The position numbers and the translations under genes were made by a program. A DNA stretch of 64,000 nucleotides from Loxodes magnus (taxonomy: Eukaryota > Ciliophora > Karyorelictea > Loxodida > Loxodidae), in the NCBI GenBank assembly GCA_946699065.1, contig CAMPDV010000061.1, positions 62,001-126,000 of the forward strand, given 5' to 3'. Shown in pieces: positions 11,480 through 24,109 of this stretch. How positions within the stretch are numbered: the stretch's first letter is position 1; each line of letters begins with the position of its first letter. The notes under the pieces were generated by a model. That model was not told the DNA's origin, did no database searches, and saw nothing but the letters and a program-made list of their open reading frames with translations.

Positions 11480-12222
11480 ATTTTCTTAGAATTATATTTA
11501 GAAGACTGTTTATATTACAAAAAAAATCGAAAATAAATTAGAATTAGAAGATTCCTCATTTTGAGATGCTTATGAAACTCACTTGTTGGTTATATTATGA
11601 CAATATAGAAAATAAGAACACTAAAATTAGCGTTAATAGTAAATTAGTAACATTTTATCTAAAGGTGTCATCACATTAATTAATTGATAAATGTATGTTA
11701 TTTTTTATTTTTAGCTTCTATAATAAATATCTGTAAAAACAGAGTTTACTGTTTAAAAACTATTTAAGTATTTAAATTTCGAAAGTTTTAAAAAAAATAT
11801 ATATAAGGAAAAGAATAAAAATATTAATTATTCATTTCAAAATAAAATATCCTATTTACTGAGACAAATTTATTTTAATTTTAGTAATTAAACTTTTATA
11901 TAATGCTCTCAATAAATTATATAATTATATTTATTGTTTAATTAAAAAATGTGAAGATATGCCCTTTTATGAAAATTTTCAGATAAGATATATAATTATT
12001 TTAGAAGGGATAAAAAATCATTCAGAATTAAATAAGTTTTGTTTTTAGATAATGTAGTGAAATTTATTGTAATAATTATCTAATGAATTTATATTATTAT
12101 AGTTTTTAAAAATATGCTACATAAAATTGCATAATCTATTATTGAGCCTGATACCTTTATTTGTTTACCACATAACAGTTTATTTTTTAAAATAGTAGTA
12201 ACTTCAAAATTGCTTGGATCTT
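11480..12222. other. AT-rich spacer, no gene seen
   Basis: No coding or RNA signal recognised before the tandem array. Confidence 0.5.
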
Positions 12223-13038
12223 AATACCTTAATAAAATACATTTCTTTTACTTTAAATTACTTTCCGACTTTAATATACATTACTCTACAACGGTAAACC
12301 CTTTCCTAGTCTAAGCCAGTATAACTGGTTGCGAGGAAGACACCTATTCCGGATGTCGACCTCGTTGAAATAAACTGAATTTTTTTTCTCTTTTTCAATA
12401 CCTTAATAAAATACATTTCTTTTACTTTAAATTACTTTCCGACTTTAATATACATTACTCTACAACGGTAAACCCTTTCCTAGTCTAAGCCAGTATAACT
12501 GGTTGCGAGGAAGACACCTATTCCGGATGTCGACCTCGTTGAAATAAACTGAATTTTTTTTCTCTTTTTCAATACCTTAATAAAATACATTTCTTTTACT
12601 TTAAATTACTTTCCGACTTTAATATACATTACTCTACAACGGTAAACCCTTTCCTAGTCTAAGCCAGTATAACTGGTTGCGAGGAAGACACCTATTCCGG
12701 ATGTCGACCTCGTTGAAATAAACTGAATTTTTTTTCTCTTTTTCAATACCTTAATAAAATACATTTCTTTTACTTTAAATTACTTTCCGACTTTAATATA
12801 CATTACTCTACAACGGTAAACCCTTTCCTAGTCTAAGCCAGTATAACTGGTTGCGAGGAAGACACCTATTCCGGATGTCGACCTCGTTGAAATAAACTGA
12901 ATTTTTTTTCTCTTTTTCAATACCTTAATAAAATACATTTCTTTTACTTTAAATTACTTTCCGACTTTAATATACATTACTCTCCAACGGTAAACCCTTT
13001 CCTAGTCTAAGCCAGTATAACTGGTTGCGAGGAAGACA
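12223..13038. repeat. tandem array, 174-bp unit, 4.7 near-identical copies
   Basis: Units start at 12223, 12397, 12571, 12745 and 12919. They appear identical apart from one A-to-C change in the last unit (about 12983). The last unit is cut at 13038, precisely where it meets the 3' end of the broken non-LTR ORF1 on the minus strand. Each unit has a GC-richer core with hairpins CCAGT-ATA-ACTGG and CGAGG...CCTCG, then a T8 run on the plus strand. The unit is 58 codons long and has no TGA in two minus-strand frames, so it could extend a protein as in-frame repeats; equally, the core plus T-run could be a Pol III-type small RNA. Near-identity points to recent amplification or homogenisation. Confidence 0.85.
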
Positions 13039-13054
13039 ATCTAAATTTCTTATA

Positions 13055-14822
13055 TTGCCATTATGAGGATATTTTCTATGTCATGAATTTGTCTAGTGCA
13101 TCTTTTGTACTTCTTACTCTCCTCACATTTGCTTTCACTAATTTTATTACTTATTCTTAATCTTTTTCTACGCCCCTTTTACTTTCTATTCACCTTTTTT
13201 ATCTTCTTATTTATCATTCTATGCTTCCATATTTTTTTCTTATTAATTCTTTCCCTATTTTATCTTTTTAAACTTATTATTTACCTTTTCTTTTTTAATC
13301 TTTTCTAATCTTTTTTTCCTTTTCCTATTAGTTGTTTTTTGAAAATTTTCATTTTTTTTCGATTTCTTAGCATAGTACATTCTAATTGAAGTTTGCTACA
13401 ATTTCTTCTTTATTCTATGTTCTCACTTTTATCTTGCATCTTATTCTTTTTCTTCTTAAGTTTGTTCTATGCTTTTTTGCTTTTTTTCTTTTTTGCGTTT
13501 TTCCTGACATACTCCATTATACTATTTTTTTTATTTCTTATTTCTTCTGTTTAGGTAAAGCGTTTTTACCATCACTTATCCTATCCTTTTCTCTAATTTG
13601 CTTTATGGTATATCTTATTATTTAGTTGATTTTTTTCTATTTTATTTAATTATTTGAACATTTATCTATCACTCTGTATTACATATGCCCAATTCCATTT
13701 TGATGAAAAATAATTTTTATTTATTCTTTATGCATAAAAAACTTTTTATTGTTTAATTGTTTAGTTTTTTTGATTATTTTTTATTCTCCTCATTTTATTT
13801 CCTTCTCTTCTTCCCTTGATTCCTCTATAATCATTTATTCTTCTTCCCCAATTATCATCTTATTTGCTTGATTTGCTTCAAAGTCTGGTTTGTTTATTGT
13901 TAAAATGACTTCTCCTTCAAGCATCTCTAATTCTCTTGTATGTAGCTTTTTCCTTTTTGCTGTTTCCACCCTTCTGCATTGCTGGTCTGTGTGCCCTTTC
14001 ACTTTACATAGGCAGAGATAAAATTTGCTGGGTGTTATATTCTCATTTTGTTTCCATTCAAATCTATTATTTCTGGTATCCTCTTTGCTTCGTCTACATC
14101 CTTTAAATCTAGGTAGACTACACTGCTCCCTGTTAGCATTGTTGTGTTTGGATATGTATGCTATATCTCTCCTCTTGATTTTCCATATTATCTTATTATT
14201 TCCATTACTTCCTTCATACTTGAGTATTCGTTAATTATGAAGTAAATTGGGTAGTTATGAATGTCAAAATATTAAAATTATTTTCTAGCTTAGATAGGAA
14301 TTCTAACTCCTTTGAATGTTCATTCCCTGAATTATGTGAAATGTTAGAATCTTTCTTCATTGCTAAATACCAAGTATACAATTCCTTTTTATTTCACTAT
14401 GAACTTCGCCTCTGCTTTTCCGTAATCCTTTCATATTTGATTTAAAAACACTTGTATGACTTCTTAGTCTTTGGCCTTTTTCTCTACTAAATCAGTGTTT
14501 TCCAAGTAATGGTTAAAGTAAACTGCGGCCACCATTTCTGATAAATCATCATAGGCATTTTAGTAGACCCTTTACATTTATTCTTCAGGTACGTTGGCTG
14601 AAATGAGTTGTTCATTATTTTGTTAAATTATTACTTAGGTTGTTTACTTTTTTACCACATTCCTTTCTTATTTTGTGCTCCTCCTTTTAGTAAAGTCCGA
14701 CCAATCATAGGTATATTGCTATTTTTTTCTATTATTCGTTCTATTATTTCGTGTTCGTTCGGTCAGTTAGTTTGGTCCTTCGTAGTCTGAGGTCTTGCAT
14801 TATTATTCTGGTTTCCATCCAT
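13055..14822 (-). pseudogene. non-LTR retrotransposon ORF1-like (RRM-like region plus CCHC), frame-broken
   Basis: Reads from ATG 14822 (MDGNQNNNARPQTTKDQ). After about 70 codons the sensible frame shifts to NEQLISANVPEEQMQ and on through KGIVYLVFSNEERFQHF, YFDIHNYPIYFIINEYSSM and TGSSVVYLDLKDV, a beta-alpha pattern suggestive of one or two RRM-like folds. It then shifts again to a zinc knuckle, CLCKVKGHTDQQC. A very Lys/Arg-rich tail (RKNAKKKKSKKAQNKLKKK) continues to about 13055. RRM followed by CCHC is typical of ORF1 proteins of non-LTR retrotransposons, which coat the RNA. At least two frame changes imply decay, unless they are introns. The 5' leader is shared with the element at 53.9 kb. 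Confidence 0.6.
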
Positions 14823-14849
14823 AATAAAGAAGGTTGGAATAATTGAAGC

Positions 14850-14938
14850 AAAGATGTGGTAAAAGAAAGTGCTTCAGGTTTTCTCTCCTACTCTGAGGAG
14901 GTGGTATAAAGACCCTTCTTGAAGCTAACCATTTTTTA
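14850..14938 (-). repeat. shared 5' leader of non-LTR elements, copy 1
   Basis: On the minus strand it runs from GGTTAGCTTCAAGAAGG through CACCTC...GGAGAGAAAACC to GAAGCACTTTCTTTTACCAC. About 85 bp match 53795-53885 (minus) with a few substitutions and small indels. It lies immediately 5' of the ORF1 start, so it probably marks the element's 5' UTR and 5' end. Confidence 0.65.
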
Positions 14939-14949
14939 ATATTATAGTA

Positions 14950-15865
14950 CTAATCATTTTTTTTCTTAACTTCGAGAAAATTTTTTTTTCTTTTTGCACT
15001 TAAATTCCACATTTAAGTCAACTATTTTTTTTCTAAAAGGCTTAATGCTCTCGTTTGAGTCATTGCGTAGATGTATTATTTTTTTATTTCTTCCGTTTTA
15101 TATTTTATGGATTTTTCAAATCATTTCTTTTTTTTATTTTATTCTTTTCTAACTTTTTATTTTAAAAGATTTCTTTATTTATTCATTGTTTTTTTTAAAA
15201 AATTGCAAAAAATTTAACAAAATTTAAACATATTTTTAGCTACAATTCTAATTTTTAATTACCTTCTATTTATTATCATCGCATATAATTAATAAATTTT
15301 ATGCTGCTTTTTATCAAATGGAAAGTACTTGGATCTCTACGTTTAATGTTGATTAGAATATTCAAAGAAAACTATTAATATTTTGCGTCTTTCACTAGTT
15401 TTTAATTTTTTCTTACTAAATATTGAATTCACTTTTTTTAATAATTTTTTTTCATTTAAGTTTAGTAGTATTTTGTTTTTTTTCCATTTAGATATTATTG
15501 AATTATAAAAAATTTATCTTATTAAGTTTGGAAGTGACTTTATTTTAGTTTTTTTTTATTTATCAATGAGTTTTAGTTATTATTTCTTATATACTTGTTC
15601 AAACTTTTACCGAATTTTATTTTAAAAATATTTATCAATTTATACTTCTTTTTTTTACTTCTCTCAGTCTATCCATCTAGATATTAATTAAACGGTTCAT
15701 CACCTTTTTTATTTATCAAAACCTTAAAGATAGCTTTAAATGTCTTTAGATGCTTTAAAGAGAAGATCCAAAAATTAGAATATATTCAATGTATTTTACA
15801 TTTTTTAAACTTGGATTTTATTTAATTTATTCGATTTTTGTATTTAATCTTAAATATATTAGGTA
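14950..15865. other. T-rich spacer, no gene seen
   Basis: Long T-runs on the plus strand. No supported frame. Confidence 0.4.
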
Positions 15866-15870
15866 TTAAA

Positions 15871-16024
15871 ATGGAATTACCTTCTTTCAATCATAAAAAT
15901 AAAAGTGAAAATATCAACTCTGGATCTTATCTCAAGGTTTATAACTCAGTGACTGGGTTTGAAAATACTTTAATTCAAAACTAAGAAAAAGAATAGCATC
16001 CTCAGTAATAAAATGAGGATTAAC
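15871..16024 (+). pseudogene. N-terminal fragment of the duplicated membrane-protein gene
   Basis: Encodes MELPSFNHKNKSENIN and the next 36 or so codons, nearly identical to the start of the minus-strand gene at 24101 (MELSSFNHKNKSENIN). Similarity stops abruptly at GAGGATTAA, after which the sequence is unrelated AT-rich DNA. The fragment is inverted relative to the full copy 8 kb away. With only 52 codons and no transmembrane region it cannot make the full product. It is a third, truncated copy of the family. Confidence 0.85.
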
Positions 16025-17440
16025 ATTTTACTAAAAATATAAATTTTATAAATGTTTACTTTTTATTTATAATTATTTAAGTATTAATGTAAATATATTA
16101 ATTATAATCTTCAATATTATAAATTTAAATAAACAAACTCTATTTATCTAGTTAATTAGTTAAATAAATTTTTATCATTTAAAATATCTTAAAAATTTAA
16201 ATTTTTTATATTCAATTTTTTATTAATAATTATATTTTAGCTGATTAAAACTTTTTTGATTCTTTTTAATTTAATTTTATATGTTAACTTAAAATTGAAA
16301 CAAAATTTTTAATGTACTATTTTGAGTTAAATTGTATATGATTCCATTAGTTTTAGATTAAACAAAAATCCAAGATTTATTGCAATATTAAAATGTCATA
16401 ATTAGTACTAATTATTTAATTAAATTCTTAAGAAGTTTAATTTAAGTCGCAACATGCTAATATTTGAGGAAAATAAATTTGCATACAATATTTTCTATTT
16501 TTTTACTTTTATAATAAAAAATTATTAACCAAAATTTAGTAAAAGCTCTCTGAACTCTAATTTTTTATTATATTCAAATTTTTTTAAGTAAAATGTTTTA
16601 ATTTTTCTAAACTGAAGTTTAAAAGAATTTATTTATTTCTTAATGAATGCAAATTGACGTTAGTATGCAAATCACTTAAACATCTAGACATAGATTGACC
16701 TATTTAAAAGGTTTTAATTTTAGGAAACTTAGAAATAATTTTAAGTTATTTAATTTTCTTTATTATATGGTTATTTTTTAATTATTATTTTGCTTTTTAA
16801 ATGTGTTTTATTTACTCTTTATTAAAATATTCTTATTATTTGTTTTTTTATTTTATTTCTACAAATATATAACATTATAGTAATAAATGAAAAGCGAAGA
16901 TTCTTCAGTATTCATTTCTTTTCAATTTGCAAATCTACTAATATTTTTAATTTTATTATATGATTTGCCTTAATTATTAAATGGCTCTAATCCATCTCGT
17001 TTATTAAATATAATTTATATTAATTTTGCTTTCTTTTTAAACTAAATAAATTAAATCTCTGTCTTATTTTATTTGGCATGAAGTTAGTTTTCTTTATATT
17101 TCCCCATTTTATCATAATCTTATGACTAAATGTCTAATCTTGAAACTATAAATTCTTATTAGTTTAATTTTTCACTTAAATAACTCAAATTTTGCATATA
17201 GACAATGAAACTATTCTTAAATTAGATAAAAAGAGGCTTATAAAAAGTGAAAGAGCTACTTAATTTAATAAGGATTGCTTTTTGATTTATTCTCTTGTTT
17301 AAGTATTTTAACGATAAAAAATATTAATTTCCTTAACTACTTATAGCAGATTAAATAATCAAGCTTTCGTTCAAAGAATTAAGCTTTTGATTGTTATATA
17401 AAATCAGATTTTAAGTTTTTAAAAGGAATGAAGATTCTAT
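16025..17440. other. AT-rich spacer, no gene seen
   Basis: No convincing frame, RNA or repeat. Confidence 0.5.
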
Positions 17441-17445
17441 TAAGA

Positions 17446-17479
17446 TGCAGTAGGTAGGATGAGTGAACCGCCTACTGCA
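17446..17479. other. perfect 9-bp inverted repeat (hairpin)
   Basis: TGCAGTAGG at 17446-17454 pairs with CCTACTGCA at 17471-17479 across a 16-nt loop, and a TTTT run follows nearby. It is a GC-rich island in AT-rich DNA just upstream of the gene starting near 17530. It could be a small RNA, an RNA processing element or a protein-binding site. Confidence 0.55.
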
Positions 17480-17529
17480 CTGTACGTTTTGAGATATTAA
17501 TAATTAAAATACTTAAATTCTAATATACA

Positions 17530-18569
17530 TTTAAATAAGTCTAAATAAACATATAGTAAGGAAATAGTCTCCATCTATAAGCTCAGAACTTTTCTAAGAA
17601 TTTCTAGTTATATTTAAAGTAAGACAATACCAAATTCAACACTCTCAAATATGTATTTGTGGAAATTTAGATACAAAAATGCTCATATAGATATATGAAG
17701 TCCTACAATATGCTTCTCAATAGATTCAAGATTTCAGAATTTATAAAATACTTAAATAAATAGCCTAAAACTAGATCTATATAAATCATAATTTCCCTAC
17801 TAGAAGACAACTTTAGCAAATTGTTTTAAACTTAAATGTTTTCATTCAAAATTATTTCATAGAAGAATTAAATTATAGAGCAAGGTGATGATTGAATGGA
17901 AGAACTACTTCACAAATTGGAACACTTAAATAGAAATGAAAGAGAAGAAAAAATAAGATTAGTGTCTTAAATGTTTCTAAAAACATATCTATTAACTATA
18001 TGGAAAGGATATATATATTAAATCATATTAATTAAATATATTAAAAAGAGTATAATTGCAAGAAAATTGATGTAGATTTATATTTTTAAGAGTTAAATCT
18101 GAAAATTTACTAGCATTAAAAACGAAAATTAAAATTTGTAAAATTGGAAAGAGAAATGAGGTCCAAAATGAATAAAAGTAAGATTAAAGTAAACAAAATT
18201 AAACTCAAATAACTGCAAAAAATGAAATTCTTGCTTTAACTTATTGAAATCTCAAATAAGCAGACTGAGTTTGTGCTCTTTGTTAACTGTGAAATATGAT
18301 AATTTAAATAATTGTAAGCTTGACTTAAACTATAACACTACTCAAATTTAATTTTTAAGGAATTAGTATATCATATTTAAAAGATAAAAGGAATATACTT
18401 TACAGAAATATCCAAGAATAGCAATAAGCTATACAGGGTAATGGTAAATTTTTATAAAATAAAGTATGCAACAAATCAAGAAGAAGCTAAATTTTAGCTT
18501 ACCTTTAAAAACTAATAAGTTGTTACAGTTAAGTAGAATAGTTACTTAATAGATCTAACTTAGTAGTGA
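17530..18569 (+). CDS. unknown protein, two reading-frame blocks
   Basis: Block 1 (about 17530-18180) encodes a helical, charged protein: FSKNFQLYLKQDNTKFNTLK, then YNMLLNRFKISEFIKYLNKQ, then GDDWMEELLHKLEHLNRNER with its Trp from TGA at 17893-17895, then a Lys-rich, IQ-like stretch (IWKGYIYQIILIKYIKKSII). Block 2 is in another frame from ATG 18222 to TGA 18567-18569 and includes GIYFTEISKNSNKLYRVMV and ATNQEEAKFQLTFKNQQ. The offset could be a short intron, a frameshift or two genes. I do not recognise the family, and the start codon was not fixed. Confidence 0.45.
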
Positions 18570-18599
18570 GTATCAGAAAAAAATGTATACTTAAATTAA

Positions 18600-21500
18600 T
18601 CTCTTTTATAATTCTTAGACAGACAGTTCTTCAAAAAACAAATATGAATATTTGTGTGTTCTAAATAAAAAATTATAATTATTTAAGATAAAAGATTTTT
18701 AGCAAATCACAGGAAGCTTTTTAAATTATTATTCATTAAACCTTAAATTAATAATTTTATCTATTAAATAATATATATAATCTAATTTTATAAGAACATT
18801 TTTAAATTAAAAAGGTGTAAAAGACAATATAAACTCAAATAGATATTAGTAAATAGTCACTTCTTAAATGAGCGAAAGTTTGAGATTTTTAATTTTATTA
18901 TTTGAATGACAATTAAAAAATAAAGTTGGTAGTAAGTAAAACTTTATACCAGGAAATACAAAAATTTTATTATATTTTACATATTTTTTAAGTAAAATAT
19001 TTTTAATGCTTTAGTATTTATTTTTTAATTATAAACATTTAACATCTTTTTATCATGGCTTTTACAAAAGTGACAGTGCTAAGATTCGAATCTATGTCCA
19101 GAAAAACCAAGCCTTAGACTAATCAGCCTCTTTTTCTTTAAAATAGGGATTTACAATCTTTATATGAAATGATTAAATAACTTTAAGCAAAGCTTTCTAT
19201 GTTTTAAACTTAAATTTTGCAGGTAATTTTAATTAAATATACTTAAAAATATGATTAATATATGCTTTCTACTCTAAGTTAATGTGATATTTATATGTTT
19301 ATATATCTTTAGATATCATTAAATTATAGGTACTCATAATCATTTCATAAGCAATTTATATTATAATATCACTAATTATTAATTAAGATAAGCATATAAA
19401 TGGAATAGTAAAATAGAACTATACAATTATTTTGATTGCATCAAATATGAAGATATTCTTAAATTACTTAATCAGTTAAAATTTTTGACATAAGTATTTA
19501 ATCATGTAATTTGCAACTATAGAAAAAGCTAGAACTCTAAGAAGAGTTAATAGTTGAAAAATATATTGATATAGAATTTACTCAAATAAACCGAAAGGTT
19601 TAAACTTATGAAAACTCTTATGAAGAAAAGCAATTTTTCGTCTTTCTATTTTACTTTTATAAATATATCATCGAATAAGTATAAAATTTCAAGTGATTTC
19701 AGTCTTTACATATTATATGATAATTGAAACTGAATAAGATTTTATAAAGAAGTAGAAAAATATATTTAAATTTTATTTAATACTGTTGATTGCTTTTCAA
19801 ATGTATTTAAATTGTAAATATAGTGATGTAAAAATATTTGAATTAGATTTCTACTTTTTCTTATGTTTAAAAATGTAATTACTCATCATCTTTTTGCTTA
19901 AAAATAAAATCAGAAAATATTTAATTATATATTTTTGCATTTTCTCTAGTACCAAACCATTTGATTAGAATTATAGTTTTTTTCAATAATTGATAAATGC
20001 TTTTTAAGATTGGAAAATATCTTTTAGTGGAAAATAATTCTTTGAAAATATTTTCATTTTTACCTCTAAGAAAAGAATCAACATACTTTTTCCGCTAATT
20101 ATGTTCTTAATAAAATAAATTGAATGTTTAATTTATACCTATGGTATTTCAATCGAATGATACTTAATTTTTGCATTTGATTTGTTTTCTTTATCATTTT
20201 AGAATTTATGTATATTGGAATTTTACATAATTATTAATAAATTTGAGTTGTCTCGGCAACTTTTTGATTATTTATTTTACAATATTTTATAATCAGTTGA
20301 TTGGAAAATTATATTTGATTAATAAATTAATTACCATATCATAAGAAATTGCTTCTCTATATACTTTAATTTAGAGTTTAAAGTAGATTTTTTTAACTTT
20401 TATATATCAAAGAATCAGAATAGAACTAGAAGTTTATAGTGTTTTGATTTATTTCTTAATAATATTACGAAATATTATTGTTATTGCATATCTAATTCAG
20501 TCGATTGTATTTTCATCCAATTTTAAATGTTTCAAAAATAAAAAAAGAACATTTCATAATAGTTTTTATAATTATTTCTCATGCATTTCTAGTATTATTA
20601 AATGAGAAGGAAAATATATTAAAAAATTTGGAATGCTTGATTAGACGAATGAATATATCTACTATATTTCCATTCTTTTAGGTTTATCAATAAGTCAAAG
20701 AATATTAGGATTATATTAAAGAATATAGCAAAATAGAAAAATTTATTAATTTGACTTATTTTAAGTTATAAATATTTATAAAATAAGATATATAATTTTT
20801 TCATATGAAAATACTCTAATTAAATTAAAAATTAATTCTTGGTATCTTTTAAAATATTAATAATAGATTTTTAATTTTATAGTATAAAAAAGAAATAAAA
20901 TAGATTATAAATAGTTTATTTAAAATTTAGTATAAAAAATATCTAATATCATAAATTTATTTGGCAAAATAAATATTAAAACGATATTTCATATTTAATA
21001 TAATAAAATCTGTTTATTAAAGGTATATATTTTTAATAATTATTAATTAAGAATATTTAATTATTTATTTATTATAATAAAATTTAATTTTATTATTATT
21101 ATAAAACATTTACTAACTATTTATTTTACTTCAAATTATTCTTTATTCATTTTTGAGAGCTTAATAAATTTCTTATTTTAGTATTTTTTTATTTCAAAAT
21201 TGCATAAAAATTAAACTTTTAAGTATAAAATTTTAAATATTTTATTTATTAATATTTAGTTTTTTTAAATAATTTATAATCTTAAGAATTTTTAGTTTTC
21301 ATATATAAGTTTAAGTTAAAATATTCAATAAAATAATGCTTTTTATATACTAATTATACAAATATATATTATTTTTTTAATAGTGATATATTTAAATATT
21401 ATATTAATTTTTATTTTACTTTCTATATATTTATTTTATGTTTTATTCACTTACATAATTTTTATTTCTACTAGAAAAAAATAATTAATTTAGTTAATCT

Positions 21501-21600
21501 TTTTTTAATTAATTATAGATTATGCTTTTTATAATTTTTTTAATTTTTTACTAAAATATTATTTATAATTTACTTTTATTTATTCTTTTTATTTTCATTT
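18600..21600. other. AT-rich region; possible ancient copy of part of the duplication
   Basis: No gene supported. Segments around 20230-20350 and 20500-20620 loosely resemble 27020-27150 and 27230-27300 in the duplicated block (for example CAGTTGATTGGAAAATTATAT versus GAGTTGATTGGAAGAATATA), so this may be an older, strongly diverged copy. Confidence 0.3.
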
Positions 21601-21895
21601 TTTTCTCTTTTATGGTAACTTTTTACGACTTTTGATACATATGATTAAAAAATTAGTAGTTAAAATTTATAGAAGCATCCGTGCCTTATTTTTTTTATTT
21701 AATATTTCGCGTAAAAAATTAAAAAAAGTGAATATAGTTTATATTAATTAATTTTATGTTTTAAATTAATAAATTTGATATAATTAAAATGAAACTTTAC
21801 AGTTATTAAATGTTAAAAAGTTAAATAATATTATAGTATTTTAAATATTAATTAATTTTAATTAAATAAAATAATAATTTTAATACTATATAATT

Positions 21896-21962
21896 ATAAT
21901 AATATTATAATATTATAATATTATAATATTATAATATTATAGTAATAGTATTATAATAGTTT
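21896..21962. repeat. AATATTAT-type microsatellite
   Basis: Short-period A/T repeat shared in position with the other duplication copy (55628-55735), where its length and motif differ. Confidence 0.8.
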
Positions 21963-22611
21963 ATTCTATTATTTTTACACATCAGAAGTTGACAATTTCA
22001 ATTTTATGTTTATATGTTTTTCAGCTATCTCGTCTTAGTTTTATGATCTTTCAACTTTCTGAAATTTTTCTTTATTTTTATAATTTAATGCTTTCCAACT
22101 AAGATAGAAGATTAATCTATTTTGTTTTCCCTAGTTTTAATTTTAAATTTAGAATCCTATATTTTCTTAAAAAATATTATATTTTCGTTTATTATGTGTA
22201 TCTCTTATGCCATTACATTTATTAAAAAAGCTATAATTTAAAATTTGTCCATAGGATTACTAAAAACAATTTAAAATTTAATTATTTATTTATTTAATTT
22301 TTTAGAATTTAGCCTACTAGTAGCACATTAAAGATTTAATTGTTTAGGTTCTAAATTCACAACTCAAAATTTAAAATCTTTGATTTTTTGTTATTTTATT
22401 TTACGATTACAATCTATATAATTCTTTCAGGATTACGTCTTCAATTTTTATGAGAATAAAAAAACAGCTTGATCTAGATTTTCCTTTTATTTTATTTTAT
22501 TTAATATAATATACTTATATTTTTTAATGCTAAAGTTTAAAATTATACACTTTTTTAAAATATTGTATAATAAATAAAAAAATAGATTTTAAATTTAATA
22601 GATTTTAGTTT

Positions 22612-24101
22612 TCATTCTCTCCTCATCATTGAATAAAGCCCTGGTAATCCAAAATTTAGCGTCATTCCTATAAACATGAGAATATAATAAATTCTTTCTT
22701 TTTATGTTTAGAATCTAACTTGTATAATTTAGAATAGGTTGCTTTTAAGAAATTTCTTATTAAATCTCTTAATGAGATTTATAAATAAATTCTAAAATAG
22801 TAATATAACTACCAATAAAAAATGTTCATTCGTTATTTTCGATATATTTGCAATAGGCTGTCCTTTACAATCGACTAAAGTAGTCATACAGAAATTGTAA
22901 TATTTTGTCGAAATCAATATAAAGTATATTAAAACACTATATAGCTCCATTTCTGATTTTATACCTTAGTATATTAAGAGTGTAGGGCTAATATTAAAAG
23001 TTTACGTTTTTTTCTTAGTGAAACACTTTCTTTTTACCTTAAAAAAAACTCTTTTGAAAAAGAAAATTTTACTTTGTAGTTCCATAACTAAATTTAAAGC
23101 AAAAGTAAACCAGAAAGTTTTAGAAGAAATACCTGATTTATTTATTATAGAATGTAGTGTTCCTATATAAATAAAATCAAAAGTAGTGAAAAAAAGTAAA
23201 AAAACAGCAAAAATGCCTTTATCGTATCTTCTAAAATATTTGCTTTTAATTATTAATTAACCAATTATTTTTATAAAGAATATAAATAAGGGAACTAATT
23301 GTAAAGTTATTGCTGGATTTCTTTCTTTTAAATAAGGAAAAATTTCTTCAAAAAAAAATTTAACAAGTGAAAAATAAGTTAATATGAACATACCACCAAG
23401 AAAAATTTTAAAATATATTCAGGATTATTTTATTATAAGCAAAAACGAGGCAGCTTCGAGAAAATTTCCTATCATAAAAGCCATTGATTTGTGATTAAAA
23501 AATGTTATGTTTCCTATTATATGTGTTATAAGAGGCATTAATGCGATTATATATAGTAATGTACCTCTAAGCTTATTTTTTAATATTAAGATCAAAGAAT
23601 AATAAATACTCATGCAGTAGATTAAATAATAATCGCTTTCTAATATTTTGTCATAGTAATATTAATTTTCTTCGAGCATTCTTCAGAACATATCACCTTA
23701 TTTAAAATATGAATCTCTCCATTTTATATTTTCTAGTCGAAATCATCCCATTTCTGAATATCACAAAAGGTGTAAAGATTAAAATTTTCTTATAAATAAA
23801 ATTTTAAAGAAGTGAGGGTAAAGAATAGAAAATAGTTAAATAAGAAATCAAAAATTCTATTTTCATCTTTGATATCAGCGTCAACCTATAAATCCACAAT
23901 AGGAAATTCACTATCCAAGGGATTAACTACAATTTCATTTTCAATTTATTAATCCTCATTTTATTACTGAGGATGCTATTCTTTTTCTTAGTTTTGAATT
24001 AAAATATTTTCAAATCCAGTCTCTGAGTTATAAACCTTGAGATAAGATCCAGAGTTGATATTTTCACTTTTATTTTTATGATTGAAAGAAGATAATTCCA
24101 T
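22612..24101 (-). pseudogene. multi-pass membrane protein, frameshifted copy
   Basis: Paralogue of the intact gene at 56475-57965. It begins MELSSFNHKNKS at 24101 and ends LPGLYSMMRRE with a TGA at 22612. Its length, 1490 bp, is one base short of the 1491-bp intact copy. The missing base is at about 23650: this copy reads ATTTTGTCATAG where the other reads ATTTTAGTCATAG (plus strand). Before that point the acidic, Gln-rich N-terminus is in one frame; after it, the multi-TM region is in another. Everything else is well conserved, so the lesion is recent, or a sequencing or assembly error. Gln encoded by TAA at 22729-22731 corresponds to CAG in the other copy, direct evidence for the reassignment. 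Confidence 0.85.
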
Positions 24102-24109
24102 TTTAAGAA

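Noticed and set aside
12223..13038. 5S rRNA or U-snRNA tandem array
   Set aside because: The 174-bp unit lacks the conserved 5S core and the U1, U2, U4, U5 and U6 motifs I know; only the T-run is suggestive.
13096..14790. Several plus-strand hydrophobic standard-code ORFs
   Set aside because: They are the complement of a Lys-rich minus-strand ORF1; T-rich antisense always reads as Phe/Leu/Ile-rich protein.
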